A stretch of 64,000 nt of DNA, taken from NCBI GenBank assembly GCA_010093605.1, contig MU004184.1, forward strand, positions 2,405,737-2,469,736, read 5' to 3'. The stretch is from Lophium mytilinum (lineage: Eukaryota; Ascomycota; Dothideomycetes; Mytilinidiales; Mytilinidiaceae). Position 1 is the stretch's first letter. Each line of letters begins with the position of its first letter. The notes beneath the pieces were generated by a model that did not search any database, was not told the DNA's origin, and saw only the letters and a list, made by a program, of their open reading frames with translations. Shown in pieces: positions 32,587 through 42,868 of this stretch. The translations under genes were made by a program, and so were the position numbers.

Positions 32587-32965
32587 GAGGCATGCCTTTG
32601 ACAAGTTAGAGACATGCTACCCAGGGTGCTCCTTATGGTGGTGTCGAGAGAGCAAGAACGAAGCTATAACAGCCGCATATTCAGGTTTCAAACTTATGAC
32701 TTGGTACTTCAGAAACGTGGATGTCTTAGTGTTTAAATCAGTACAGTACCTAGACATACAGTTTGGCCACTCCTCACAACTGCTTGGGGTACCCCAGCAC
32801 GCTTTTGAAACTCCAGATACGATGTAAAGGTCAATGCAGAGGGAATTAGGCATCCTTTTGATTAGATAGAGATATGCTACCTAGGGCACTCCTTGCACTA
32901 GTATAGAGAGAGCAAGAGCGAATCCATGGTAGTCTTTTACCCGAGTGCCCAAACTCATGACCTGA
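32587..32965 (+). repeat. Dispersed repeat R, one partial and one full copy
   Basis: A partial copy (about 32587-32720) and a fuller copy (about 32745-32965) share blocks such as GAGAGAGCAAGA and CTCATGACCTG with each other. They also match 37950-38590 and, inverted, 41535-41752 (shared core CTGCTTGGGGTAC). No coding capacity. Confidence 0.6.
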
Positions 32966-33298
32966 TACTGGAGATTGAATGAGGAGCAGCTGATTTACAC
33001 TGAGACAACTAACCTAAGCTGAAACCGGAGACTTCAAAACTGAATGTTCAGTCGTGATTCTTCAGGTACCCTGAACCAACAAGTTAAAAGTCGAAGAAGC
33101 AGCACAGTTGATCAGGGATATATGATTGGTATAAACCCTGGAGCTATTGAACATGTTCCTTCTCTGCCAAAGCCTTCCCCCACCCAGTCTCTTGGTGTCT
33201 ATGTTGCAAACACTGCTAGCATTTCGCTTGGTAACTCCATCATCTCTGTAGGTAGGCTCACCCTTTTGGCGGCATGCCCCGATATCCGATGAGGTTCA
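32966..33298. other. Intergenic, nothing recognised
   Basis: No gene was seen between the repeat and the broken 2EXR-like gene. Confidence 0.5.
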
Positions 33299-34207
33299 TT
33301 AAACGTTTTCCTGACCCTCCGTCTCTTTGTTCACGGAGAGTTGCTCCTCGTCCTCCGAGACGGTCGTCATATACGCCTTCTGCTCATCCTCAACTGTGCT
33401 GTTCCCAGGTACTTCAGCCTCATCGTCTACATCTTGTAATGCCATCTCACGAATGCACGCCTGAACGTAGGGTCTCTTCCACTCTAACCCGTTCTTCCGC
33501 TTTGCACTGATCTCGCGGACAAAGTGTTCAAACAAATTCTTGACAGCGAGTCCGATGGCTTTTCGGTTCTTGTATTTGCCGGCTACGGCCTCTGGCAAGT
33601 ACAAGACCACCGGGCGAATCGAGCTTAAGTTCTTGAATTTCTCTAGCTCAGCCTCAACGGACTGTCTCTCTCTTTTGGAGCCCATTCTGCGGTTGGTCGG
33701 TAGACACGAGAACGCGATGTGCTTCACGCTACGAAGCTGTTGGTCCGTCAATATAGCTGTCAAGGAGGCAAGTTTTGACGACACGTCGTGCAGTCTCTGG
33801 CCTGGCTGAAGAGGCGACCCAGAGAGGTGGGAGTGGACGTGAAGTATATCGACATCGGTATTGAACGCAATTTCGGTGGTATATGCTGGAACCAAGGACG
33901 TCTAGAGGTACAAGACGTGGTCACGCTGCTTGAGCTCTACTCCGACCCTAGACTCTATAGACGCCTAGAGGATGACGACAGTTGGTGGCGCAATTTTTAT
34001 ACCTGCGTTGCCTGTGCCCCGACTTAATGTGACCCATTGCCGTCCTTTGGACTGAAACTCCGGTATTGGTAGTGGTATGCGCTCAAGAGGACTGGCGCTA
34101 TCAGAAGCTCGTGGTGTATGTGTGCTTGCATGCTCAGAGATTTTCTCCACCGCCTCAACGTGCTGTTCGCGGCGCGGTCGACGTTTACCCCGGGTTTTGC
34201 GGGGCAT
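33299..34207 (-). pseudogene. 2EXR-like gene with two TAG codons
   Basis: One frame runs from ATG 34207 to 33299 (about 300 codons), broken only by TAG 33965-33967 and TAG 33902-33904. It is a paralogue of the intact gene at 39974-40840: basic N-terminus (MPRKTRGKRRP), QWVTLSR, DVDILHVHSHL, KHIAFSCLPT, VVLYLPE and the closing MALQDVDDE all have counterparts. The first TAG sits in VIL-stop-ASIESR where the intact gene has GILQACAESR, so a Gln codon became TAG. The second fits the same change. The part matching the 2EXR LPPELR motif is degenerate. Confidence 0.7.
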
Positions 34208-34733
34208 GTTCTAGCTTCTTGGACGTCTTTCGGAGCGCAATAGAAGAGTTCGATGCGCAGTAGGATAGGGTGGGGAGCCGCCTAAAGAGGGAGAGCGGGT
34301 TGGAAGTCGTGAGTGGGAGCGCCAAGGAGTGCGACAGGAACAGTTTGACCTAGCTTGATGAATCAAATTCACCGTCCATAGTGTAATCACGTGCCCGGTA
34401 GAGCAAATGGTTTCTTGGCCCCACTTCGCGCAGGAAAAGTGGTTTGTACGTGCTGCTTACAACAGTAACCCCGGAAAAGTAGCTACAAAAACGTTATCGG
34501 ATTCCAATACTGCGCATAAACCTTTATCGTGTGATAGAATCCCAATAACCAATAAGTGTAGACTCCCACCAATATCGGCACGTTAGGAACTGACCAAACT
34601 CATGCTATGATAGGACATACTTCCTTCTCTCCGGAGCCAAACTTTGCTCCTACACTTATCAATATTTTGGTAGCCCTTCTCAGGATATCCCTTGCCAACG
34701 TTGCATGCTCCACCGTATTTATAGGAGCGGTAC
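34208..34733. other. Intergenic, nothing recognised
   Basis: 3' flank of the next gene and upstream of the broken 2EXR-like gene. No gene seen. Confidence 0.5.
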
Positions 34734-35686
34734 TCATAGGTCCTTGTGCCAGGCAGCAATCCCCTTCTCCAGATCGTCGAAAAAAGCATCGACTGCTTTA
34801 TTTCGCTCTGCATCATCGTTGATGGATGCCAGATGGGTCTTTGGCTGACGGCCCCAGCCGGACTCGATATGACCGCTGGCAGCCACATCACCCGTAAGAG
34901 TTTCGTCGCTTTTACGCGGCTGTAACTCACTCGGTTCCTGAATGATTTTCTGGGAAGGCGAGGTGCTATACTGTTGTGCCTGCATGTCAACGGGGTGGAA
35001 GTTCTCCACTCCGCCACCACGGATGCCAACTTCAGGCTCTTGCTTCACCACAACCACACTACTCCAATCCTCTTGCTTCACGGCCCCTCCCTGGTCCCTG
35101 TTCATATCAGGTTCTTGCTTGCCCATGAAGCCATCTTCCGGTGACTCGATCTTTAGCCGCTCTGAGTCACCATAATCCATGCCTGGCCGCCATGAATCGA
35201 CCGTCTCTACGCCCATTGCCTGATCCCGGAGCCTCTTCTCATGCTTCTTATGGCGGCGTTTCGCGGTTTTCGCATCCTTCTCAAGCTTGGACGCGCGGTT
35301 TTTGGTCCAGTTGGGACCTGCACCAGGAGGCGGTGCTAGGTCTCGTCAACCGTGATGTTCAAGGTACACTTGGAACGAACAGGTTTACCGATTTCTCCAC
35401 TTATCACACGCGCCAGCTCCTCCTCTCGACGCTGGCTCTGGTGCTCCTTCCAGGCATGGCGAGAGATTCCACCGGATCGGGGCGGTGGTGGCGAGTTCTT
35501 GCGACCGTTGCGCTTCTCTTCCGCCGTCCACTTCCGTTTGCCTTGCTTCTTTCCCGGCTGCCCGTTTACCGTATGTGGAGATGGCGTGCTTGGAGCCCAG
35601 TAAGATAGTCCGAGGAAGTCATCGTTGTGCTGCTCTGGGATGGAGTTGTGATCCTCGTATTCTTTCTTGATGAATTGCTCGTTCAT
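34734..35686 (-). CDS. Basic-acidic disordered protein with several SUMO-type motifs
   Basis: Two exons (35389-35686 and 34734-35335) flank a 53-bp intron (GTAAAC, TTGAC, CCTAG) and give 299 residues. The first ATG after the leader (35686, MNEQFIKKEYE) is chosen; the open frame upstream looks like leader. The middle is very basic (KLEKDAKTAKRRHKKHEK), compatible with nuclear import or nucleic-acid binding. At least four hydrophobic-Lys-x-Glu motifs occur (IKKE, LKIE and VKQE twice), the consensus for sumoylation. The C-terminus is helical (NKAVDAFFDDLEKGIAAWHK). No enzyme motif. The neighbour at 31657 has one such motif as well. Function unknown; nuclear location is inferred. Confidence 0.65.
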
Positions 35687-36388
35687 CGTAAGGTGGTTTG
35701 GGAAGTTCTGCGTTGGGCGAGATGTTCCGAAGATTCGTAGTAACGTGTGGGAAGGTAAATTAGTGTCGGAGTTCAAGAGATAAGGGAGAAAAGGAAGTCG
35801 AGTGGAAGTGAGGTCAAAACAGAGCATGCTCGGAAGGAACGTGCCACTCCTAGCGGCTTGGCAAGCACGATGTCACGCGCCAGAAGAATATGAAGGTGAG
35901 AGAGACCCAGCGATTGAACACATCTTCCCAATGACATACAGGGAGATCGTAGAAGTGAGGAAGAAGAAAATATAAACCATATTGAGACGATGCATTGTAC
36001 CCAATGATGAGATAATTTCAGAGGAAGCAATGAAGTTTATCGAAGAAGAGTTCGCGTGTTCGACCACGGGAAATTGAACGGCTTGTCGTATACAGGAGAT
36101 TTTGATCCTCGATCATGGTCGGGGTTGGATCTCTTGCGGACTTCCATACTCAGGGTGTCGCTCGTCACTTCAGCACATCTCGCACCAGGTTATACATCTC
36201 GCACCAGGTTATGTCGTGGCCTTTGCCAATCTTTCTATTGAAGTGTAGACTGGAACCGCGTGCTTCCATGTGGAGAGTAGCTTTGAGGCTGAGCCCCAAC
36301 CGTTGCGTCTAGGTTCTTCGAATCTATCCCAAGGCTCCAAGACCTGACCAGCGGAAAGTGATGCCTCGATTATCCGCTAGACTCATTT
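35687..36388. other. Intergenic with a 19-bp tandem duplication
   Basis: Two perfect or near-perfect 19-bp units (CATCTCGCACCAGGTTATA, 36176-36194 and 36195-36213) are the only structure seen. Confidence 0.55.
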
Positions 36389-37333
36389 CTATGTAGTAGC
36401 CTTCGCCTTCTCCGCTTCCGCCTTCGTGAACTCATAAAACGCTTTCCCTGCTTCCTCCCTCGCCTTCCCCCTATCCACAAACCACTCAGGCCTCGCAGCC
36501 GCTATCTCACTCTCTAGATCCGTGATTTCGTCCCGATCCACGAGCAAACTGACACCATTCGCATCCAAACCTTTCTCTACCAGATACGCTACCGCGTTCG
36601 CACACGTATAAGCGGAGCTCATATTCACCCCAACCTTCTTCATCTTCGCATCCATCTCTGCAAAAGCTTCCTTCCCAGGCTTATACGTCCCCGGGAACGC
36701 ACCAGGCGTATATGTCATACTTGGTGCCACTAGGCTCACTGCGATGTTGAGCGGTCCTGAGTTTCGTGGTAAAGAGCGTAGCAGGGCGGTGGCCGCGTGC
36801 TTGGACGCGGAGTAACCTGGCATGCCTGAGACGCCTTCGTAGCCAGCCATTGATGACATGATCACGATGCTTCCACCAGAGGGATTCTGGTTCTTCTTGA
36901 GATAGTGGATACCAAGCGCAACCGTGTACATCGTTCCCTTGATATCGATCTCCACCGCGATCATATCCAGCGGTTTTAGGCCCCCCTCGCCATCTTCCTG
37001 AAGATTGAAGTATTGCCCCGCGGGCTCGGCGAGGCCGGCGTTGGGAACAACGATGTCGATGCGGCCAAACTTCTCATATGTGGCAAGAAATGCGGCAGAG
37101 AGGGCGGACCAGTCGGAGAGATTGAGGTTGATGCGCAGGGTACGCGGAGATTCGAGCGGAATCTTGGTTGGCGGCGTTTTTCGGCCGCAGATGAAGGCGA
37201 TGTTGGCGCCAAGGGAGTAGAAAAGCTCTGCGGTTTCGAGGCCAATGCCAGAAGAGGCGCCGGTTATGAGAACCGTTTTACCTTTGAAGGAGTAAGAGTC
37301 GGTGGGGACCTGAATTGCTTCGCCGTTCGGCAT
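36389..37333 (-). CDS. Short-chain dehydrogenase/reductase
   Basis: A single exon encodes 314 residues. It has the Rossmann nucleotide-binding motif TGASSGIG (about 24-31), the NAG motif (about 98-100), the catalytic Tyr and Lys of YSASK (about 173-177) with an upstream SSMAG serine, and the usual length for a classical SDR with a C-terminal extension (helical, Ala/Glu/Lys-rich). SDRs oxidise or reduce alcohols and ketones with NAD(P)H. The Asn-less GRK after strand 2 suggests NADP preference, but that is a guess. It stands alone among family genes of unknown function, not in an obvious pathway. Confidence 0.85.
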   Translation of the reverse strand: MPNGEAIQVPTDSYSFKGKTVLITGASSGIGLETAELFYSLGANIAFICGRKTPPTKIPLESPRTLRINLNLSDWSALSAAFLATYEKFGRIDIVVPNAGLAEPAGQYFNLQEDGEGGLKPLDMIAVEIDIKGTMYTVALGIHYLKKNQNPSGGSIVIMSSMAGYEGVSGMPGYSASKHAATALLRSLPRNSGPLNIAVSLVAPSMTYTPGAFPGTYKPGKEAFAEMDAKMKKVGVNMSSAYTCANAVAYLVEKGLDANGVSLLVDRDEITDLESEIAAARPEWFVDRGKAREEAGKAFYEFTKAEAEKAKATT

Positions 37334-37949
37334 GATGGGCTTTCAGAAGATGTGGTTGAGGGCAAAGGTTCTAGTTGATTGCAGGAGAAAAGTGTGGTTG
37401 AAGCCATTTTCAATGGGACGGATTGGATCGTTATATGTGGACATAGTGGATATGGGCATCGAGGCAAGAACGGATCTGAGTATGTCCGAAACACTCTTCT
37501 TGAGTTCACATCGCTTCTCTATCTTCCGGACGGTTCAGAGTAAGTCCGTCTCCCTACTCTCAGAAGAGTTCCAATCAAGCTTTCCCCGCATAAGAAACTC
37601 CCCCGCGCCTATCACCCCGCACCGTCAATCTTAAATCCTACCAACACAATTTATACTGTTCCGGCGCGATCGCCGGACTTTACCGGGTTTTGGGGGCCGA
37701 ATAGTCCCGGTTTGGGATTCAACCCACCACGACTTCCTGGGAGACTTGGGAAGTAGCAGCACAGTCTGAGTGGGCAATGGGGGTGCTAATTTTCATTTAT
37801 TGGCCATGAACATGAAAGCATGCATTTGATGAGTGGGCTTACTAGCACGTCACGTGACAATCAGGTTCTCATCCAGGCGGCCTTCCCAGAGCTTTCAACT
37901 CGACACAACTCTCGGCTCGACACCAGTGTCGACTGGAATTATCTCAAAG
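37334..37949. other. Intergenic, nothing recognised
   Basis: Upstream region of the SDR gene; no further gene seen. Confidence 0.5.
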
Positions 37950-38590
37950 GACTGAGACATAAGTTTGGGCGCTCCATACAATTGCTTGGGGTACTCCGAC
38001 TGGCTTTTGAACTCCAAAATCGATGTAAAAGCTAACCTAGGACGAGCCTAATTATCACCCCCCTTTTTGCTACGTATCACCCCCCCATTTTGCTACATAT
38101 CACCCGCCCTGGATTTAGCCTCGCTCCAGCCTGTAACATCTTTCTTCCGCCAGTTAGGCTATTACTTTGGCTATACTAGTGCTTAATAAAAGTTCTAATT
38201 CACTAAAAGCACCGGATCTTTCTGCCGGACAAGCAGGCTCTATTTCTTTGTCCCCAGCAGTCAACCAGCCCTCAAGAATAGCCTTTGTCTACTCCTGAGG
38301 AGAAGGATATTCGTAGTAAAGGAATCGGTTGTGGACCGTGGTAATATGGGGTATGCGGCGTACCATTTAATTAGCAGCTAAGAGGTAGCTATCCAGGCGC
38401 TTTCGTTTGGGAGGGGGAGCAGGGGGTGATATGTAGCAAAAAGGGGGGTGATAATTAGGCTCGTCCCTAACCTATAGTATGTTGGGCTACCTTTTGACAG
38501 AGTGTCGAATAACCAAGAATGGAGCCAAAGCAGTGCTATGTTTACGTGCTCAGGCCTATAACGTGGTACTATAGGTGCACTCCCTACAAG
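37950..38590 (+). repeat. Dispersed repeat R, split by an inserted element
   Basis: The left part (37950-38039) and the right part (38467-38590) together match the repeat at 32745-32965 and, inverted, 41535-41752. The match resumes across 38040-38466, which is a separate inserted element. Confidence 0.6.
38040..38466. mobile_element. 427-bp non-autonomous DNA transposon (MITE-like)
   Basis: The element begins GGACGAGCCTAATTATCACC and ends with its reverse complement. The inverted repeats match for about 45 bp with one mismatch. The 8-bp sequence CTAACCTA stands directly on both sides (38032-38039 and 38467-38474), a perfect target-site duplication. Inside the left end, TTTTGCTACRTATCACCC is repeated. 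There is no transposase ORF. Eight-base duplications are typical of hAT transposons, though P and Merlin elements make similar ones, so I call it hAT-like only by duplication length. Confidence 0.85.
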
Positions 38591-38818
38591 AGATAATATT
38601 AGAGAGTTTTAGCAAGCGTGAGAGAGATGTTGCAGGCCATTATTAAAGAATAAAGGTATAAATCATCAGCACAGTCAAGCGGTGCGCTACACCCAAACAG
38701 ATAATGGAAGTCGTCACCTGTGAACAGTTTCTATCCATGAGAGAGCGTGAATAATGGTTAATATCTTCAACAAGCAGCACTAAAAGTTATTTTGTTTGCC
38801 CTAGTCTTATCCTTCTCA
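38591..38818. other. Intergenic, nothing recognised
   Basis: Short AT-rich spacer. Confidence 0.4.
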
Positions 38819-39343
38819 TTATACAATTAAGATTGCAAAGGTTATAAAAGACAAGATGTTCTTCTTCAACCTCCAGCGTAAAGCTAGAAAGCCAATGAAA
38901 AAAAAGGGTGCCAAAGGCACAAGCAGGACCGAACACCTCATGATCTCAGGGTCTACGAGTAGGACACCGCCCACCGATGTTGCCGCGCTCGCTATCCAGC
39001 GCAAGGTTTCAGGGAGGACCCTTATCTCTGCTGCACAAGGCTCGCAGGGGGTCAACTTCCGAGCATCCGCCACGGTCACATTGCGAACAATGAAAACCTA
39101 CAAGAGCCCACGGGCGAGACCCATCAGCGCTGTCTCCATGCCGATGGTGCAACAACATGAAGTGGAACGATACCTGTCCCGGGAAGCAAGGGGGAACGCC
39201 CCAAGAGTGGATGATAGCACCGATTTGAGAGACCAGAGAGCCCGAACCAAAATGGTCTTCGTGAACTCCAGAAACCCAGACCAGGCGTCCGTGCCCTCCC
39301 TTCCCTTCATCGAAAGTGGTGTCCGTTGATGATGATGGTGCAA
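38819..39343 (-). pseudogene. Possible multi-span membrane protein with one TAG
   Basis: The minus frame from ATG 39343 is open to 38819 except for TAG 39098-39100. It encodes several hydrophobic stretches (SVLLVPLAPFFFIGFLAL, then NILSFITFAILIV at the end). A TATA-like CTATAAAAACG lies at about 39525-39535 on the same strand. The opposite strand has an open frame of 157 codons, but that is basic, low in character and probably its shadow. I am not sure that either strand is coding. Confidence 0.3.
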
Positions 39344-39973
39344 TTCTTGTTTGAAGCTGAAATGCGAAGAAGCTCGAGCGGTAGTTTAGAGGCAATTGCA
39401 GCCCTGATGGCGGTGGGCGTCGAGCATCTACCAAAGACAAGCCAAAGACAAGTCAAAGACAGCGTGTGGCTTGCGAAGCTTGTTGCGCATGAGGAAAAAA
39501 AGTTCTGCTCGGGGGGCCGACGACGTTTTTATAGGCGAGATTCTTGGGGGTGACTAAGCAGCACGTGCGAGAGGCATGACCACAACCTCCAGTCACGAAG
39601 GCGGGGAGTCGCGATCTACGAGAGCGAGACACGTGATTACACTCCGATCTGTGAATTGGCGTCGCCCAAGCGGCTTCTCGCCTGGGTTTTGTGATGTCCT
39701 GGAGTCTGTCCAACCGGCCAGCCTGTTTTCAAGGAGCAACGCTAGTGGCTCTGAGTTACCATCTGGGTCTCTTTAACCACCTCGACACCACTACTTTGGT
39801 GCTTTCGAAGAACGGGATTGAGTGCAACTTTTACCTTGTGCCTATACCTTTCTCTCAACGCTTGTTCACTCGACGCGCTATATTGCGACCTGCTCCAACA
39901 ACTCCACCCCTTAAACCAAAGCCAAAGCCAAACACGGAAGCTTATACTACCAAAACAATCAACGGATACCACG
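39344..39973. other. Intergenic, leader of the 2EXR-like gene
   Basis: No further gene. A TATA-like box for the minus strand lies near 39530, and a CT-rich leader precedes ATG 39974. Confidence 0.4.
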
Positions 39974-40840
39974 ATGCCCCGACATAAGCACCGCCGCACC
40001 CGCCCTCCACCGAAGCGAGACCGTCATATCGAAGCCCTCCCGCCCGCCGACACTATGACTTCTACACCCGGAGTCCCTATAGCGCCCACAGCCCTCCCCC
40101 AAGCTCCTGTCCTTCCCCCCGAGCTCCGCCGCCAAATCTGGCCACAAGCCTTGATTCCCACTCAGCGTCAATGGCTCACCCTCTCGCGCAACGTCGGTGA
40201 CAACACCATCACGATAACGCCTCCGCCTCTTGGTATCCTGCAAGCGTGCGCCGAGTCCCGTAATTTCGCCCGGGAAGAGATGTTAGCGAAAGGCCTCGTC
40301 CTGACCCTGACGACGGCGTGGTGGCCCCTTAGCACACCGAGCGAGATATACTTCAACTATGAGACTGATATTCTCCACGTGCACACGAACCTCGACGGCA
40401 ATCCTCCCAAAGAACCAGGTGCCAGCGAACACAGCGTGGACAGAAAGCTTGCTTCATTGTCCAGTCGGTTGAGCGTCGAGCAGCGGGCTAGCATTAGTCA
40501 TCTGGCAGTCTCGTGCCTGCCGACGACGTACAAGATGAGCATGCAAGAACGGCACGCGGTCGGGGAGCAGTTGCAGTTATTTGAGAATCTGGCCAGTCTG
40601 AGGGTCGTGGTAGTGTATTTACCGGAGGACACGAAGGTAGCTGGGAAGAAGAAGAATTGGAAAGAGCTGGGCAGGCCAGTGAAGACATTGTTTGAGGGGA
40701 TCGTGAAGATGACCACTACGGCGATGAAGCAGAGGTCCGAGTGCTGGGGGCCGTACGTCCAACTTTACGCTCATGAGATTGAGTTGCAGGATGTAGACGA
40801 TAGCGATGATGAGCGGAGGCGTACGAATGCGCGGAAGTAG
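39974..40840 (+). CDS. 2EXR-like domain protein
   Basis: A single exon encodes 288 residues from ATG 39974; the open frame upstream to 39818 has no counterpart in the paralogue. The N-terminus is basic (MPRHKHRRTRPPPKR). The motif LPPELRRQIWPQAL (about residues 49-62) is the opening of the fungal 2EXR type, a family with F-box-like features seen in large copy numbers in Pezizomycotina. ILQACAESRNFA and DILHVHTNLDG follow, then a helical C-terminal half ending in an acidic stretch. The relative at 33299-34207 is broken by stops. Biochemical role unknown. Confidence 0.7.
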   Translation: MPRHKHRRTRPPPKRDRHIEALPPADTMTSTPGVPIAPTALPQAPVLPPELRRQIWPQALIPTQRQWLTLSRNVGDNTITITPPPLGILQACAESRNFAREEMLAKGLVLTLTTAWWPLSTPSEIYFNYETDILHVHTNLDGNPPKEPGASEHSVDRKLASLSSRLSVEQRASISHLAVSCLPTTYKMSMQERHAVGEQLQLFENLASLRVVVVYLPEDTKVAGKKKNWKELGRPVKTLFEGIVKMTTTAMKQRSECWGPYVQLYAHEIELQDVDDSDDERRRTNARK

Positions 40841-41534
40841 GATACTGGCTTGTCCAATGAGACTCTATAAATGCCCTATTAGAGAGATAGCTTTCTATGG
40901 ATTTCAAGCCTCGAAGCCTTCGCACTCCCCGTCAAGCAATCTTTCGGACACCTCGCCCGCAAATCTAGCGGATGTGTAAGATTAGTGAAGAGTGGAAGAT
41001 ACCTTATTCTTGCGCGTGTGTCCAGGAGATTTTAGTGCAAGATTTGAAAGATGAAGATAGTCCTCGGGATGTGGAAGTAATACAAGTCGATGTTTTTGAG
41101 GTTGAAGAAGCTGAAAGCCCAAGACTAAGATTGGTCAGGAGCTGCGAATCAACTGCCTAGACTAGAAAAGCTCAAGGCCAACTCTTCATGTCGCATCACT
41201 TGAAAGTGAGCGTTTTGCCTCTGTTTGATCACTTGGAAGAACCCCAGTCTAATCAAGAAAATGATAAAAATAATGTAATCTGTGTAGCGTTCAAATTCAA
41301 ACCTAACAGCAGACGTGGCATGGGAAAAAATGAAGGCCCCTTTGGCAATGTTACGTGTAGAGACGAGTTGTGCAATGCGTAAGGAGTCTAGATCGTAATG
41401 TTTACCTTAACGTACTAACACAAAAATGATCATAGTCCAGTGCTTCTCGCTATATCATTTCCGAATTGAAAGGTGGTGAAAAACCATGTTATATTATGCA
41501 GAGCACCGAGTGGCCAGATGTCATTCAGCCTACA
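40841..41534. other. Intergenic, nothing firm
   Basis: A short acidic frame at 40972-41160 (+) is not supported by any relative. Confidence 0.35.
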
Positions 41535-41752
41535 GTATAAGCTTATGAGTTTAGGCAGTCGGGTATACGACAGTTAAAGCTTCACTCTTGCTCTCTAGAT
41601 ACCACTGTAAGGAGCGCTCTACGCTGCATGACTCTACCTAATAAAAGTCCGTGTGGTTTCCACCGCATTAACCTTCACATCGAATACAAGGTTTCGACAG
41701 GTACCCCAAGCAGTGGTAGGGAGTATCCAAACTTATCTCTTTGTACTGCACT
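41535..41752 (-). repeat. Dispersed repeat R, inverted copy
   Basis: The reverse complement aligns with 32745-32965 over its length, including CTGCTTGGGGTAC, TAGAGAGCAAGAG and the CTAAACTCATAAGCT/CAAACTCATGACCT block. It lies next to the 3' end of the first PHD gene. Confidence 0.6.
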
Positions 41753-41842
41753 TTTAAGCTAAATGACTTACTAAACCATCCCGTGCTCCTTTGAGATCAC
41801 CTAGGGACCTCCAAAAAGATTTTCGAACATAGCCAGCATCCT

Positions 41843-42868
41843 CTACATCTCATACCCATACCGCTCTGGCGCCTGGCCTTTATTCCGCCTCTCAGACCTC
41901 ACCTTCTCCGCCAAATCATAATCCCGCCGCGTCTTTTCGGCTTTCGCTATCTTCTTCGCCGCAATAGCCCTCCGTTCTGCCTTCTCGAGACACTTCGCAC
42001 ATACCCACTTCTCATTCTCCTTGGGTATCTCGGCTTCCTTCATTCCAATACACGGGATATGATACCACTCAACCTCACACTTAACTCCCTGGCACATCTC
42101 GCAGTCTTTCTCAAACACCCCGCAACTCTCGCAGCCCTTGTTCGTATTATCGCACTTGATCATAGTGCCGCCAAAATCGTGGAGCCCGCAGGTGCAGCAG
42201 TGAACCTCACCTACTTGCTCGGTGCAGATAGGGCAGAACCAGTCACGCTCGTCGAGAAGCTGCTCCGGGGTAACGGTGATGCTAATGCAAGAAAGGTGGA
42301 AGAGGGGATCCCCGGGGTGGTTCTGAAATTTACATCGCATCAGCTTCTCTCCGGCGTTTTTGCGACCTTGGCAGAAGCAGTGGTTCTCTAGACTACGGCA
42401 GTCGGCGCAATACCATGCAGTGTTGCCGCGTGGGCGACGGAGAAGACCGGCGCATGATTTGAGGTGGGACGTCTTCTTGCACCATTTGTTGTGGCATGAG
42501 ATGAGGCTCTCGGCTTTCTTCTTCCCGCAATGGCAAGCGGACTCGGCGTTGGGTGGAGCCGTCTGAGCTCCTTCGTTGGTGGTCAGTTTTCCGAAGGAGA
42601 GGGTGAAGTTGGTTGGCGAAGCTTCACGACGGCGCAGGTTTAGGGCGGAGCGATTCGGAGGTTCTGCAGTAGTTCTATCGTACTGTTGTCGAAGGTGAGA
42701 GCGCCGTCGTGCACGATTGGATTCGTCAGTCATTTCCGGACTCCGACTCCTTGTCCGCCAGCTAGGCTGAGCCACCTTGTTCGATCCATCGCGCTTCAGT
42801 GCCTTGAACATATTAAACATCCCGACCTCCCGGTCCCCTAATTCACTAAAGCCACCCGCCTTACTCAT
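41843..42868 (-). CDS. PHD-finger protein, C-terminal half of a decayed gene
   Basis: The frame from ATG 42868 encodes 341 residues with three PHD fingers (C4HC3): CHC...CHNKWC...HLKSC...WYCADC, then CFC...WFCPIC, then CTC...WYHIPC...WVCAKC. The third resembles ING-type fingers, which read histone H3K4 methylation. Its loop carries an inserted knuckle CESCGVFEKDCEMC (C-x2-C-x6-C-x2-C). The paralogues at 44599 and 47470 have an N-terminal Cys/His module of about 200 residues before this part. Here that module exists upstream only as a stop-ridden relic (42869-43367), so this gene is a truncated survivor if expressed at all. A WRTRSRSP linker is conserved. Confidence 0.65.
   Translation of the reverse strand: MSKAGGFSELGDREVGMFNMFKALKRDGSNKVAQPSWRTRSRSPEMTDESNRARRRSHLRQQYDRTTAEPPNRSALNLRRREASPTNFTLSFGKLTTNEGAQTAPPNAESACHCGKKKAESLISCHNKWCKKTSHLKSCAGLLRRPRGNTAWYCADCRSLENHCFCQGRKNAGEKLMRCKFQNHPGDPLFHLSCISITVTPEQLLDERDWFCPICTEQVGEVHCCTCGLHDFGGTMIKCDNTNKGCESCGVFEKDCEMCQGVKCEVEWYHIPCIGMKEAEIPKENEKWVCAKCLEKAERRAIAAKKIAKAEKTRRDYDLAEKVRSERRNKGQAPERYGYEM

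Noticed and set aside
38856-39329. 157-codon ORF on the plus strand
   Set aside because: Basic, low-complexity product without a relative. The minus strand with membrane spans and a TATA-like box is somewhat better, though also weak.
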